Part shown: in pieces, positions 22,110 to 29,675 of the stretch
Layout: every line of letters begins with the position of its first letter
Position numbering within the stretch: position 1 is the stretch's first letter
NCBI RefSeq assembly: GCF_026339875.1
Contig: NZ_JAPEPZ010000001.1
Span: 6,510,001-6,574,000, forward strand
Length of the DNA: 64,000 nucleotides
From: Streptomyces sp. NBC_01571
GTDB lineage: Bacteria > Actinomycetota > Actinomycetes > Streptomycetales > Streptomycetaceae
Direction: 5' to 3'
The notes under the pieces: generated by a model
Database searches by the model: none
What the model saw: only the letters and a program-made list of their open reading frames with translations
Told to the model about the DNA's origin: nothing
Translations under genes and position numbers: made by a program

Positions 22110-22184
22110 AGCTCTTCCCGTGCCGGATCGGTGCCGGCGTGGCTGATCGTCCATCAGTCGCTTCCTCCTCCTGGAGGCATCGAG

Positions 22185-22208
22185 AGTGGTACGTTATTAG
22201 GTACCACT
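22185..22208 (+). promoter_or_regulatory. Operator palindrome of the toxin-antitoxin operon
   Basis: AGTGGTAC (22185-22192) and GTACCACT (22201-22208) are perfect inverted arms around an 8-nt A/T-rich spacer. They sit 18 bp before the antitoxin start, where YefM-type repressors bind their own operator. Confidence 0.8.
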
Positions 22209-22226
22209 TGATGGAGAGGTCAGGTC

Positions 22227-22508
22227 ATGTCCATAACCGCGAGTGAAGCCCGCAAGGAACTCTTTCCGCTGATCAAGAAGGTCAACGAGAACCACGAGGC
22301 TGTCGAGATCGTCTCGAAGCATGGCAACGCCGTGCTTGTCTCGGCCGAGGACTACGCGGCACTGCGCGAGGGCTCGTACTTGCTGCGCTCGCCGGCGAAC
22401 GCCCGGCGGCTGCTCAAGGCGTACGAGAATGCCCTGTCCCGCATCAACGTGTCGGAGCGTGAGCTGATCGATCCGGACCCGGCGGACGCCGGTGCGGGCG
22501 CCGCGTGA
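22227..22508 (+). CDS. yefM: YefM-family antitoxin
   Basis: 93 residues of the Phd/YefM family: [19 protein letters not shown] and [21 protein letters not shown] make the DNA-binding dimer fold, and the C-terminal part ([19 protein letters not shown]) binds the toxin. It autorepresses the operon, presumably through the palindrome at 22185-22208. It overlaps the toxin gene by 4 bp (GTGA), which couples their translation. Confidence 0.93.
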   Translation: MSITASEARKELFPLIKKVNENHEAVEIVSKHGNAVLVSAEDYAALREGSYLLRSPANARRLLKAYENALSRINVSERELIDPDPADAGAGAA

Positions 22509-22759
22509 GGCTTGCCTTCGAGGACCAGGGCTGGGAGGACTACACGTCCTGGCTCAAGAACGACCGCAAGACGCTTGCTCGGATCAACAAGCTCATCGAA
22601 GACGTCAGGCGTGATCCCTTCTCGGGAATCGGCAAGCCTGAGCCGCTGAAGTACCACTTGCCGGGGGCTTGGTCGCGACGGATCGACGACGAGCACCGCC
22701 TCGTCTACTTGGTAACGGACAAGGAGATCGTCATCCTCGCAGCCCGGTACCGCTACTGA
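22505..22759 (+). CDS. yoeB: YoeB-family mRNA interferase toxin, catalytic His replaced
   Basis: 84 residues, same length as E. coli YoeB and alignable without gaps from memory. YoeB enters the ribosome and cleaves mRNA at the A site. The catalytic E46 ([12 protein letters not shown]) and R65 (DEHRLVY) are kept, as is the final Tyr, but the C-terminal RYHY is RYRY here: the general acid/base H83 is Arg (codon CGC). The toxin may be weakened or use another residue. The start is GTG at 22505, inside the antitoxin stop. Confidence 0.92.
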   Translation: MRLAFEDQGWEDYTSWLKNDRKTLARINKLIEDVRRDPFSGIGKPEPLKYHLPGAWSRRIDDEHRLVYLVTDKEIVILAARYRY

Positions 22760-22903
22760 TCGGTGAGTGTTCGGTGTGTGCTGGGATGCCCCTCCCGTGA
22801 TGGGATGGCCTCCTCGAACCTCCGTTTCCGCAGGTGCCGGGTGTTGCGACGTGGCGAGCGTCGACTGTCGCGGCATTAGTCGGCCGCATCCCCGCAGGCG
22901 GCC

Positions 22904-24013
22904 CTACTCCCCGGCCAGTCCCGTCTTCGCCCCCGCCCCGCACAGCGGTACCACCGCCGTCCGTGTTCCGAGGACGCCGTCCCGTACGGCCGCCCAGCAC
23001 GCCACGCCCGTCGACTCGACGTAGAGGCCCTGCGACGCCAGGTCCCGTTGGGCGTGCCGGATCTGGTCCTCCGTCACGGTCAGGAAGGCGCCGCCGGAGT
23101 CACGGACCGCACGCAGGATCTGGCGGGCCCGCGGCGGGCGCGGTACGGCGATGCCCTCGGCGAAGGTGGGGGCCGTCGGGGTGGCCTCCATGAGGTCGTC
23201 CGCGCCCTCCTCCCAGGCGTGCGCCAGCGGTGCCACGGCGGCGGCCTGGACCGCGTACAGCGCGGGCCGCCGGTCGATGAGGCCCGCGCCGTGCAGCTCG
23301 GCGACGGCGAGGGCGGCGCCGAGGAGCAGCGTCCCGTTGCCGACCGGGACGACGAGGACCTCGGGGAGACGCCCGCCGAGGTCCTCCCAGAGCTCGTGCA
23401 CGTACGTCTTCGTGCCGTGCAGGAAGTACGGGTTGAAGACGTGCGAGGCGTAGAAGGTCCCGGGCTCGTCCGCCGCCTCGCGCGCCGCCAGGGCTGCCGT
23501 CTCCCGGTCCCCGTCCACGACGCGCACCTGTGCCCCGTGCGCGTCGATCTGCTCCAGCTTCTTCGGCGACGTTCCTTCGGGGACGTACACCGTGCAGGGC
23601 AGCGCGGCCCGCGCGCAGTAGGCCGCGATCGCCGTTCCCGCGTTGCCGCTGCTGTCCGCGAGCACCCGCTGGGGCTCCAGCCGCAGCGCCAGTTCGGCGA
23701 GCAGGACGGCGCCGCGGTCCTTGAACGACAGCGTCGGCATCAGGAAGTCCAGCTTGGCCGAGACGGCGCCCTCGTGCAGTGTCACCAGGGGAGTGCGGCC
23801 CTCGCCCAGACTGACCGTGGGCGCCGACAGCGGCAGGCACTCCGCGTACCGCCACAGCGAGTTCACCCGCCCGGTCAGGGACTTGAGCGGCGCGGGGGTC
23901 GGTGCGAAGTCCAGGTCGAGCGGGCCGCGACAGACCGGGCAGCACCAGTCGAGCGAGCCGCCGGGGACGCGCGTACCGTCCGCCGGGCAGAAACAATCCG
24001 GCAAAGCTGTCAT
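22904..24013 (-). CDS. Threonine-synthase-like PLP enzyme
   Basis: 369 residues. An N-terminal zinc-ribbon-like segment (CFCPADG and WCCPVCRGPL) is followed by a fold-type II PLP domain with the Schiff-base lysine K98 in LMPTLSFKDRG and the phosphate-binding SSGNAGTA (121-128). YFLHGTKTYVHELWEDLGG and VVPVGNGTLLLGAA are as in threonine synthases. It would convert O-phosphohomoserine to threonine, but Streptomyces keep another thrC next to hom/thrB, so this may be a paralogue with another substrate. It lies 9 bp downstream of the serpin gene and may be cotranscribed with it. Confidence 0.85.
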   Translation of the reverse strand: MTALPDCFCPADGTRVPGGSLDWCCPVCRGPLDLDFAPTPAPLKSLTGRVNSLWRYAECLPLSAPTVSLGEGRTPLVTLHEGAVSAKLDFLMPTLSFKDRGAVLLAELALRLEPQRVLADSSGNAGTAIAAYCARAALPCTVYVPEGTSPKKLEQIDAHGAQVRVVDGDRETAALAAREAADEPGTFYASHVFNPYFLHGTKTYVHELWEDLGGRLPEVLVVPVGNGTLLLGAALAVAELHGAGLIDRRPALYAVQAAAVAPLAHAWEEGADDLMEATPTAPTFAEGIAVPRPPRARQILRAVRDSGGAFLTVTEDQIRHAQRDLASQGLYVESTGVACWAAVRDGVLGTRTAVVPLCGAGAKTGLAGE

Positions 24014-24022
24014 GACCGCAGG

Positions 24023-25252
24023 TTATGTGCGCACGACGGCCGGTCGCGGCAGGGCTCTCGCACCGTCCCCGTCCTCCTCGAACGGCTCCGGTTCGGTGAC
24101 CCACCCGGCCGCGAGGACCAGGCGTGAGGTGCGGTGCAGGGCGAGGAAGCCGAAGGGGCGGTCGAACACGGCCTCGATGGTGGTGGTGACGTGGCGCAGG
24201 TCGGGGACTCCCGCCGCCACTCCGGTGACGGCCGTCGCCGCCGCGGCGCGGAAGCCGAGGGCGCCGAAGACCGCGGTGGCGGACTGCCGGGCCGCCCCGA
24301 CGCACAGCGGCCGGTCGCTGATCCCCGGGAAGTGCGGGCGCAGGTCGTCCCTCGCCGAGCCGAGGCCGAACAGCTCGTGCAGGTCCAGGAGATCGTGGTG
24401 CGCGGAGAGGCCGAAGGCCACGGTCCTGACGTCCAGGGACGGCGGGCGCGGCACCGTGGACCGCTCACGTGCCACCCGCAGACCGGGGCCCGCCTCGCCG
24501 TACGGCAGGTCGTGCCCGGGAACGGTCGCGAGCCGGCGTGCCAGGACGTCCACGCCCGCGCCCAGGACCTGACCCGGGCTCATCCGCTCCTCGCCGAGCA
24601 GGAGATGGACGTCGATGCCGGTGGTGCCGAGGACCTTCAGCTCGGTGACCGCGCCGTTCGGTGTGTCGGCGACACCGACCCGGTCCAGTAGGGCGGTGTC
24701 ACGGTGGAGCCCGTGCAGCGTCCGGTCCCGCCACGGGCCGGCACAGGGTTCCAGGAATCCGTCGGCGAACGGCCGGAACCACTCGGTGCGCAGAGCGAGC
24801 GCGCTCGCGACCACCAACTCGGTGGACTGACCGAGGCCGACCGGCAGCCGGGAGATCCGCCCGTCCGTACGCTTCCGCACCCAGGCGTCCAGGGCCGCCG
24901 CGTCGGCCTCGGGCCGGCCGGTGAGCACCCCGTGCGCCTCCGCGGGCAGGCCCGCCTCCCACTCCTCACGCAACTCCAGGGTCCGCTCGGTCCACAGCCC
25001 GAGCGCCGAGTCGAGGCCCCGCATCTCCCGCAGCCCGGCCAGCAACTCGCGCCCCGCGGCCGCCGCTTCACCGGCCGGCAGTCCCACCGCCTCCGCCAGC
25101 TCCGCGCGCGCCGCGCCGCCCGCCCCGTCCGCGAGGAAGGCCAGCAGCGGCCAGACCCCGGCCGCCGAGAACACCGTTCCGTCGGACACCGCCCCCGCCC
25201 AGCGGGCCGTCAGCCCGTTGACCGCCCGGATCGTCGTGTTCGTGATCCGCAT
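24023..25252 (-). CDS. Serpin-family protease inhibitor
   Basis: 409 residues, full serpin length. The N-terminus (NGLTARWAGAVSDGTVFSAAGVWPLLAFLADGA) has the serpin SPxS-like start of strand 6B in altered form. The C-terminal third has the reactive-loop hinge GFRAAAATAV (about 333-342), the loop around 343-358, and the shutter/strand-4B sequence FDRPFGFLALHRTSRLVLAAGWV. Serpins trap serine or cysteine proteases by inserting the cleaved loop. The alanine-rich hinge suggests an inhibitory serpin. There is no signal peptide, so it would act inside the cell unless exported otherwise. Just upstream of the threonine-synthase-like gene. Confidence 0.88.
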   Translation of the reverse strand: MRITNTTIRAVNGLTARWAGAVSDGTVFSAAGVWPLLAFLADGAGGAARAELAEAVGLPAGEAAAAGRELLAGLREMRGLDSALGLWTERTLELREEWEAGLPAEAHGVLTGRPEADAAALDAWVRKRTDGRISRLPVGLGQSTELVVASALALRTEWFRPFADGFLEPCAGPWRDRTLHGLHRDTALLDRVGVADTPNGAVTELKVLGTTGIDVHLLLGEERMSPGQVLGAGVDVLARRLATVPGHDLPYGEAGPGLRVARERSTVPRPPSLDVRTVAFGLSAHHDLLDLHELFGLGSARDDLRPHFPGISDRPLCVGAARQSATAVFGALGFRAAAATAVTGVAAGVPDLRHVTTTIEAVFDRPFGFLALHRTSRLVLAAGWVTEPEPFEEDGDGARALPRPAVVRT

Positions 25253-25447
25253 TCCGCCCCCGCCCCCGCGCCGCTTACGATGCGCCCAGCCGCTGTACGC
25301 CGGTCATATGTTCCTCGGACATCAGTACTGCGGTGGCTCGGTTTTTCACGGTCATCGGTTTTTCGCGCCACTTCCCGCGTCGGCTCTGCCCGACTTCCCC
25401 CGCGTCGGCTCTGCACGACCTCGTCCGGACAAGGAGCAACGTCACCC

Positions 25448-26635
25448 GTGGCCATACCCCCGCCGCCCGGGCCCCATCAGCCCGAGGGCCCGTATCCACC
25501 GCCGGGCCAGGGGCCGTACCCGCCTCCCTACCCTCAGAGCCCGTATCCGACCTGGGGCCAGGGCTACTCCCCGTACAACCGTCCCGCGCCCTTCAACGGG
25601 CTCGCGATCTCCGCCCTCGTGCTGGGCGTCCTGTGCTTCCTGCCGGCCGTCGGTCTGGTGCTCGGGATCGTCGCCCTCGTGCAGATCAGGAAGCGGGGCG
25701 AGCGGGGCACGGCGATGGCGGTGACCGGCATGGTGATGTCCACGCTCGGCATGGCGGTGTTCGTGCTCGCCCTCGCCACCGGCGGACCGCGCGACTTCTG
25801 GGACGGCTTCAAGGAAGGCGTGGGCGACTCGGCGGGCAGCGCCTTCTCACTCCAAAAGGGCGACTGCTTCGACGCGCCGGGCGGCTCCCTGGAAGGGGTG
25901 GCGTACGACGTCGACAAGGTGCCCTGCGCCGGGCGGCACGACGCCGAGGTGTTCGCGGACTTCCGGATGAGCGGCGGGAGCTACCCGGGCGACAGTGAGG
26001 TCGTCGACGCGGCCGACACCAGGTGCTACGCGCTCCAGGCCTCGTACGCGATGGACAGCTGGGCCGTCCCGGACAACGTCGACGTGTACTACTTCACGCC
26101 GACCCGGGAGAGCTGGAGCGGTGGCGACCGCGCGGTCACCTGTCTGTTCGGCAACACGGACGGCAAGAGCGGCCTGACCGGCTCGCTGCGCAGGGACGCC
26201 CTGACGCTGAACGCCGATCAGACGGCGTATCTGCGGGCCGCGGACATACTCGACCAGGCGATGGACACGGCACCGGACAAGGCGTACGTCGAGGACGACC
26301 TGCCGGGTCACAAGGCATGGGCGGTCAGGGTCTCCGGCGCGCTCGACGAGCAGGCGCGCCTGCTGCGCGGCCACGGCTGGTTCCCCGCCGCGGGCAAGCC
26401 CGTCGCGGCCCTCGTCGAGGACATCGAGGCGTCGCGCAAGGAGTGGACGAAGGCGGCGGCCGCCCCCGACGCGGACACCTTCTACGCCCACTACGAGAAG
26501 GGCCTGAAGCTCATCGACCCGAGCAGGACGGTCACGGCACGCAAGGTTCTAGGTCTGGCCACCACTCCGCCGTCGGACGGTACGAACGGGGACGGACGGG
26601 GCGACGAGCCGGGCGGCAGCGGTGCCGAGGTGTGA
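25448..26635 (+). CDS. DUF4190 membrane protein with septum-formation-like domain
   Basis: 395 residues. The Pro/Tyr/Gln-rich N-terminus (about 1-50, GPYPPPYPQSPYPTWGQGY) is followed by two membrane helices of a DUF4190 hairpin (LAISALVLGVLCFLPAVGLV and GTAMAVTGMVMSTLGMAVFV). An external domain has paired cysteines (LQKGDCFDAP, DKVPCAGRHDAEVFADF, RCYALQ, AVTCLFG), as in DUF4190/septum-formation-type actinobacterial proteins. Function unknown. The start GTG 25448 gives VAIPPPPGPHQ; AAGGAG lies 12 nt upstream, a long spacing. Confidence 0.82.
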   Translation: MAIPPPPGPHQPEGPYPPPGQGPYPPPYPQSPYPTWGQGYSPYNRPAPFNGLAISALVLGVLCFLPAVGLVLGIVALVQIRKRGERGTAMAVTGMVMSTLGMAVFVLALATGGPRDFWDGFKEGVGDSAGSAFSLQKGDCFDAPGGSLEGVAYDVDKVPCAGRHDAEVFADFRMSGGSYPGDSEVVDAADTRCYALQASYAMDSWAVPDNVDVYYFTPTRESWSGGDRAVTCLFGNTDGKSGLTGSLRRDALTLNADQTAYLRAADILDQAMDTAPDKAYVEDDLPGHKAWAVRVSGALDEQARLLRGHGWFPAAGKPVAALVEDIEASRKEWTKAAAAPDADTFYAHYEKGLKLIDPSRTVTARKVLGLATTPPSDGTNGDGRGDEPGGSGAEV

Positions 26636-26739
26636 CACGGGCTGCAGCGGGGAGAAAGTGCCTGGGTAAAGCCCTCGGCAGTGACAGGTAATCACATCGA
26701 GTGATTCTCTGGCCTTCGCTTGCATGGCACAACCCACGG

Positions 26740-26766
26740 TTGCCAGGCTGTTGCTGTCTGTACAAT
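26740..26766 (+). promoter_or_regulatory. Promoter of the GntR gene
   Basis: TACAAT (26761-26766) is a near-perfect -10; TTGCCA at 26740-26745 may be the -35, with a short 15-bp spacer. The start would be about 10 nt before the GTG at 26783. TGTACA overlaps the -10 and could be part of an autoregulatory site. Confidence 0.5.
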
Positions 26767-26782
26767 CTGATGGGAGCGGCCA

Positions 26783-27535
26783 GTGACTTTCGGTGAGCAG
26801 CCGGCGTACCTGCGCGTCGCGGGTGATCTCCGCAAGAAGATCGTCGACGGTTCACTTCCACCACACACCCGTCTCCCGTCGCAGGCCAGGATCCGCGAGG
26901 AGTACGGGGTCTCGGACACCGTCGCGCTCGAGGCGCGCAAGGTGCTGATGGCGGAGGGCCTGGTCGAGGGGCGCTCGGGGTCGGGGACGTATGTGCGGGA
27001 GCGGCCGGTGCCGCGCCGGGTCTCCCGGTCCGGGTACCGGCCGGACAGCGGCGCCACCCCGTTCCGTCAGGAACAGGCCGACCTGACCGCGCGCGGCACC
27101 TGGGAGTCGCGCAGCGAGCAGGCCGAGGCGAGCGGGGCGATCGCGGAGCGGCTCTCGATCCGGCCCGGCGACCGCGTGATGTGCACGAAGTACGTGTTCC
27201 GGGACGCGGGTGAGGTGATGATGCTCTCCACGTCCTGGGAGCCCCTCGCCGTCACGGGCCGTACGCCGGTGATGCTTCCCGAGGAGGGCCCGCTCGGTGG
27301 CATGGGCGTCGTGGAGCGGATGGCGGCCATCGACGTGATCGTGGACAACGTCACGGAGGAAGTGGGTGCCCGCCCCGGTCTGGCCGAGGAACTCCTCGCG
27401 CTGGGCGGAGTGCCCGGGCACGTGGTCGTCGTCATCCAGCGCACGTACTTCGCCTCGGGGCGGCCGGTCGAGACGGCCGACATCGTCGTGCCGGCGGACC
27501 GTTATCGCGTCGCGTACCACCTGCCTGTGAAGTAG
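26783..27535 (+). CDS. GntR-family regulator with UTRA ligand domain
   Basis: 250 residues. Residues 5-75 form the GntR winged helix (AYLRVAGDLRKKIVDGSLPP, LPSQARIREEYGVSDTVALE). Residues 90-245 are a UTRA effector domain (HutC subfamily), which in relatives binds small organic ligands. The ligand and targets are unknown. The GTG start is set by GGGAG 8 nt upstream and the promoter just before. The TAG stop is directly followed, in frame, by a run of Pro-Glu codons (see findings). Confidence 0.92.
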   Translation: MTFGEQPAYLRVAGDLRKKIVDGSLPPHTRLPSQARIREEYGVSDTVALEARKVLMAEGLVEGRSGSGTYVRERPVPRRVSRSGYRPDSGATPFRQEQADLTARGTWESRSEQAEASGAIAERLSIRPGDRVMCTKYVFRDAGEVMMLSTSWEPLAVTGRTPVMLPEEGPLGGMGVVERMAAIDVIVDNVTEEVGARPGLAEELLALGGVPGHVVVVIQRTYFASGRPVETADIVVPADRYRVAYHLPVK

Positions 27536-27571
27536 CCGGAGCCGGAACCGGAGCCGCAGCCGGAGCCGGAG
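27536..27571 (+). repeat. CCGGAG hexanucleotide tandem repeat
   Basis: Six successive hexamers of the form CCG-GAG/GAA/CAG follow the GntR stop codon immediately and in frame. If translated they would read Pro-Glu repeats. Confidence 0.75.
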
Positions 27572-27839
27572 ACGCGTCAGCCGCACCAGCCATCAGCCGC
27601 AGCAGCCGAACGGCCTCCGTCTCCGTCCGCCTCGCCGCCGCCGCCTCCGCAACCGCGGCCGTGCCCGTCGCCAAATGGCTTCGGCGCGGCGCCGGTTGGA
27701 ATCTGGCCGTTCTCAAATGCCGTGCCGGGGGCGGCGTTCGCGCTGCCTGACGGGCGCACGGAGGGCGGTCGACGGCGCACCCGCAGGCACGCGCCCCCTC
27801 CGTACTGGCCGGTTGCGTACCTCTTTGTGAAAAGCCGTA

Positions 27840-27867
27840 TTCGCTGCGTGAAGGTTAGGCGTAGGCT
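27840..27867 (+). promoter_or_regulatory. Candidate promoter of the 60-aa SPOR-like gene
   Basis: TTCGCT (27840-27845), 16-bp spacer, TAGGCT (27862-27867). It would give a leader of roughly 70 nt. Confidence 0.35.
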
Positions 27868-27942
27868 CGGGCATATGCGGAGTGCGGTTTCGTTGGGGTG
27901 CGGATTGCGGCGCGGGCCGGGGGCGGGAAGTGGAGGGGCTCG

Positions 27943-28125
27943 ATGAACGACGGCACGATCACTCTTCCCTGGCTCGTCATACGACAGGACGACAACGGCA
28001 ACCGCTATCGCGTCGGCAGGTACGCGACCAGGGCCGAGGCCCAGAAGATCGCGGACAGCCTCGACGACCGCGGACACAAGCAGCTCTACTGGGTCGAGCG
28101 GATCGGGCAGAACGGGAGCAGGTGA
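27943..28125 (+). CDS. Small SPOR-like protein
   Basis: 60 residues. RYRVGRYATRAEAQKIADSL followed by QLYWVERI resembles a half SPOR or SPOR-like module, a fold that elsewhere binds denuded peptidoglycan; here there is no signal peptide or membrane helix. A strong GGAGGGG ribosome site lies 5 nt before the ATG. It is a conserved Streptomyces small protein as far as I recall; function unknown. Confidence 0.8.
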   Translation: MNDGTITLPWLVIRQDDNGNRYRVGRYATRAEAQKIADSLDDRGHKQLYWVERIGQNGSR

Positions 28126-28190
28126 CGGCCCGTCCCCGGCGCTGATCCGCACCGCCCGGGGCCGGTGTGACCTGTCGTAGGCTCCGGCGC

Positions 28191-28634
28191 ATGGACGAAA
28201 CGATCGTGGTCGTGGGGGGTGCCCTGCTGCGCGACGGACGCCTTCTCGCCGCGCGCCGTAGTGCGCCCCCCGAGCTGGCCGGACGCTGGGAACTGCCCGG
28301 CGGCAAGGTCGAACCGGGCGAGGCGCCCGAGGCCGCGCTCGTGCGCGAGCTGCGCGAGGAACTCGGTGTCGTGGCCGAGGCCGTGGAGCGGGTCCCGGGG
28401 GAGTGGCCCCTTCGGATGCCGTACGTGCTGCGGGTGTGGACCGCGCGCCTGCTGCCCGGCTCGGACGACCCCGAGCCTCTGGAGGACCACGACGAACTGC
28501 GCTGGCTGACCCCGGACGAGATCTGGGACGTGGACTGGCTGGACCAGGACGTCCCCGCCGTGAAGGCCACGCTGCCCCACTGGGCCGGAGCCTCCGCCTC
28601 CGCCGACGGTCCCCACGCCGACCGCCGGTCGTAG
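28191..28634 (+). CDS. Nudix hydrolase, MutT-like
   Basis: 147 residues. The Nudix box is complete: GGKVEPGEAPEAALVRELRE followed by ELGV fits GX5EX7REUXEEXGU. The N-terminal VVVGGALLRDGRLLAARRS and LAGRWELPGGK match 8-oxo-dGTPase (MutT) types, so nucleotide-pool sanitation is likely. The ATG at 28191 is preferred over earlier GTG/TTG codons because the fold starts directly after it. Confidence 0.92.
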   Translation: MDETIVVVGGALLRDGRLLAARRSAPPELAGRWELPGGKVEPGEAPEAALVRELREELGVVAEAVERVPGEWPLRMPYVLRVWTARLLPGSDDPEPLEDHDELRWLTPDEIWDVDWLDQDVPAVKATLPHWAGASASADGPHADRRS

Positions 28635-28779
28635 CCCGCCGCCCCCGCTACCCCGGCGTCGGCCGCTGTACGGGCTGGGTGAGGGGGCGTGGGGAGGCGC
28701 GGTGTGTGAGACGTCTTGATCGGTTGGGATTCCGTACGCCGTTTGTGCCACAGTGCTCCTGCCCGAGCGGTAAGCAGCC

Positions 28780-29253
28780 GTGGATATCGGGTATGTGCCC
28801 ATTAACCCCACGAAACCGGACATGCGTGGGTTCCTGTCCTGGGAAGTGATCGGCGTGATCGACACCGTAGGCGACTGCGCCGAGTGGACCTTTCCCGCGG
28901 AACCGGGTGCCGTCCGCACGGCCCGCGCGGTCGTCCGCGGCCAGCTGCGCACGTGGGAGCTGGACGTCCTCGGTGACGTGACCGCGCTCCTGGTCAGCGA
29001 ACTGGTGACCAACTCCCTGCGGTATGCCACCGGCCCCATCGGCGTTCGCCTCGTCAGGCCCGCGGGCGTGCCGGACGCCCTTCTGGTGGAGGTGTCCGAC
29101 CCGCTGCCCGACCCGCCCCGCGAACGGGCCGCGGGCGCCGACGACGAGAGCGGGCGGGGTCTGCAACTGGTGGCCGGTTCCTCCCGCCGCTGGGGCACCC
29201 GCCCCGGGGACACCGGTAAGACCGTCTGGTTCGAGCTCACGGTCCCCGGCTGA
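28780..29253 (+). CDS. Anti-sigma-factor-like ATP-binding protein
   Basis: 157 residues with an RsbW/SpoIIAB-type HATPase fold: N box ALLVSELVTNSLRYA, G box DESGRGLQLVAGSSRRWG and the C-terminal KTVWFEL. Streptomyces have dozens of such stand-alone kinases, many without an assigned sigma factor. It lies before the large PAS/PP2C/ATPase gene, whose own ATPase domain is similar. The GTG start at 28780 has a weak ribosome site; ATG 28822 (MRGFLSWEV) is the alternative. Confidence 0.88.
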   Translation: MDIGYVPINPTKPDMRGFLSWEVIGVIDTVGDCAEWTFPAEPGAVRTARAVVRGQLRTWELDVLGDVTALLVSELVTNSLRYATGPIGVRLVRPAGVPDALLVEVSDPLPDPPRERAAGADDESGRGLQLVAGSSRRWGTRPGDTGKTVWFELTVPG

Positions 29254-29263
29254 ACCTGCCGCG

Positions 29264-29338
29264 CTGAACGTGTCCCGCCGAACATGCCGAGCTGCACGTG
29301 CCCTGCCGAACGTGCCGAGCTGAGCGTGTCCGGCTGAG
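29264..29338. repeat. 28-bp imperfect tandem repeat, about 2.7 copies
   Basis: Units start at 29264, 29292 and 29320 and share CTG(A/C)ACGTG ... GCCGAAC(A/G)TGCCGAG. Each is itself two related 14-bp halves. Confidence 0.7.
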
Positions 29339-29360
29339 GGATCGTCGGAAAGCTCCTCCG

Positions 29361-29392
29361 ACGGCCTCTCGGACATCCGTCCGAGAGGCCGT
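29361..29392. terminator. Hairpin terminator after the small ATPase gene
   Basis: Perfect 14-bp stem (29361-29374 with 29379-29392) and a 4-nt loop, about 110 bp after the stop at 29253. Confidence 0.75.
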
Positions 29393-29675
29393 GCGCCACC
29401 CGTCCGACGGGCCTGTCGGTCGTCCATCTGAGGGTCCGTCGGACGGGGGACGGGGCGGTCGATCGATTCGGGCCACGAGTGTTGTCCGGACTCTTTGATT
29501 CGATGGGGCGCCACCTGGTTAGAAGACTGGGAGTATGTCGCGGCCGGTCCAAAAACCATCGGGACCGTGCTGTGATCGTGAACACCGTGTTGTGCGGCGC
29601 CGTAGTGCTGGATACTGCGGGCAGCCGCCCCCGGTGACCGGTGCCGGGCGCGGTGAGCTGGAGGGGACGGTTCGC

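Larger units (their letters stand above)
27536..27942. other. Intergenic region with hexamer repeats
   Basis: About 407 bp. The first 36 bp are tandem CCGGAG/CCGGAA/CCGCAG hexamers (27536-27571). A possible promoter for the next gene is near 27840-27867. No supported gene. Confidence 0.6.
29254..29675. other. Intergenic region with 28-bp repeats and terminator
   Basis: About 420 bp. It holds 28-bp tandem repeats (29264-29338), a 14-bp hairpin (29361-29392) and then the leader of the phosphatase gene. No supported gene. Confidence 0.6.

Noticed and set aside
26636..26780. tRNA or small RNA before the GntR gene
   Set aside because: No cloverleaf can be drawn; the sequence is better explained as a promoter region.
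29535..29675. ATG 29535 as start of the PAS/PP2C protein
   Set aside because: The extra 47 residues look non-coding, while GTG 29676 has a strong ribosome site.
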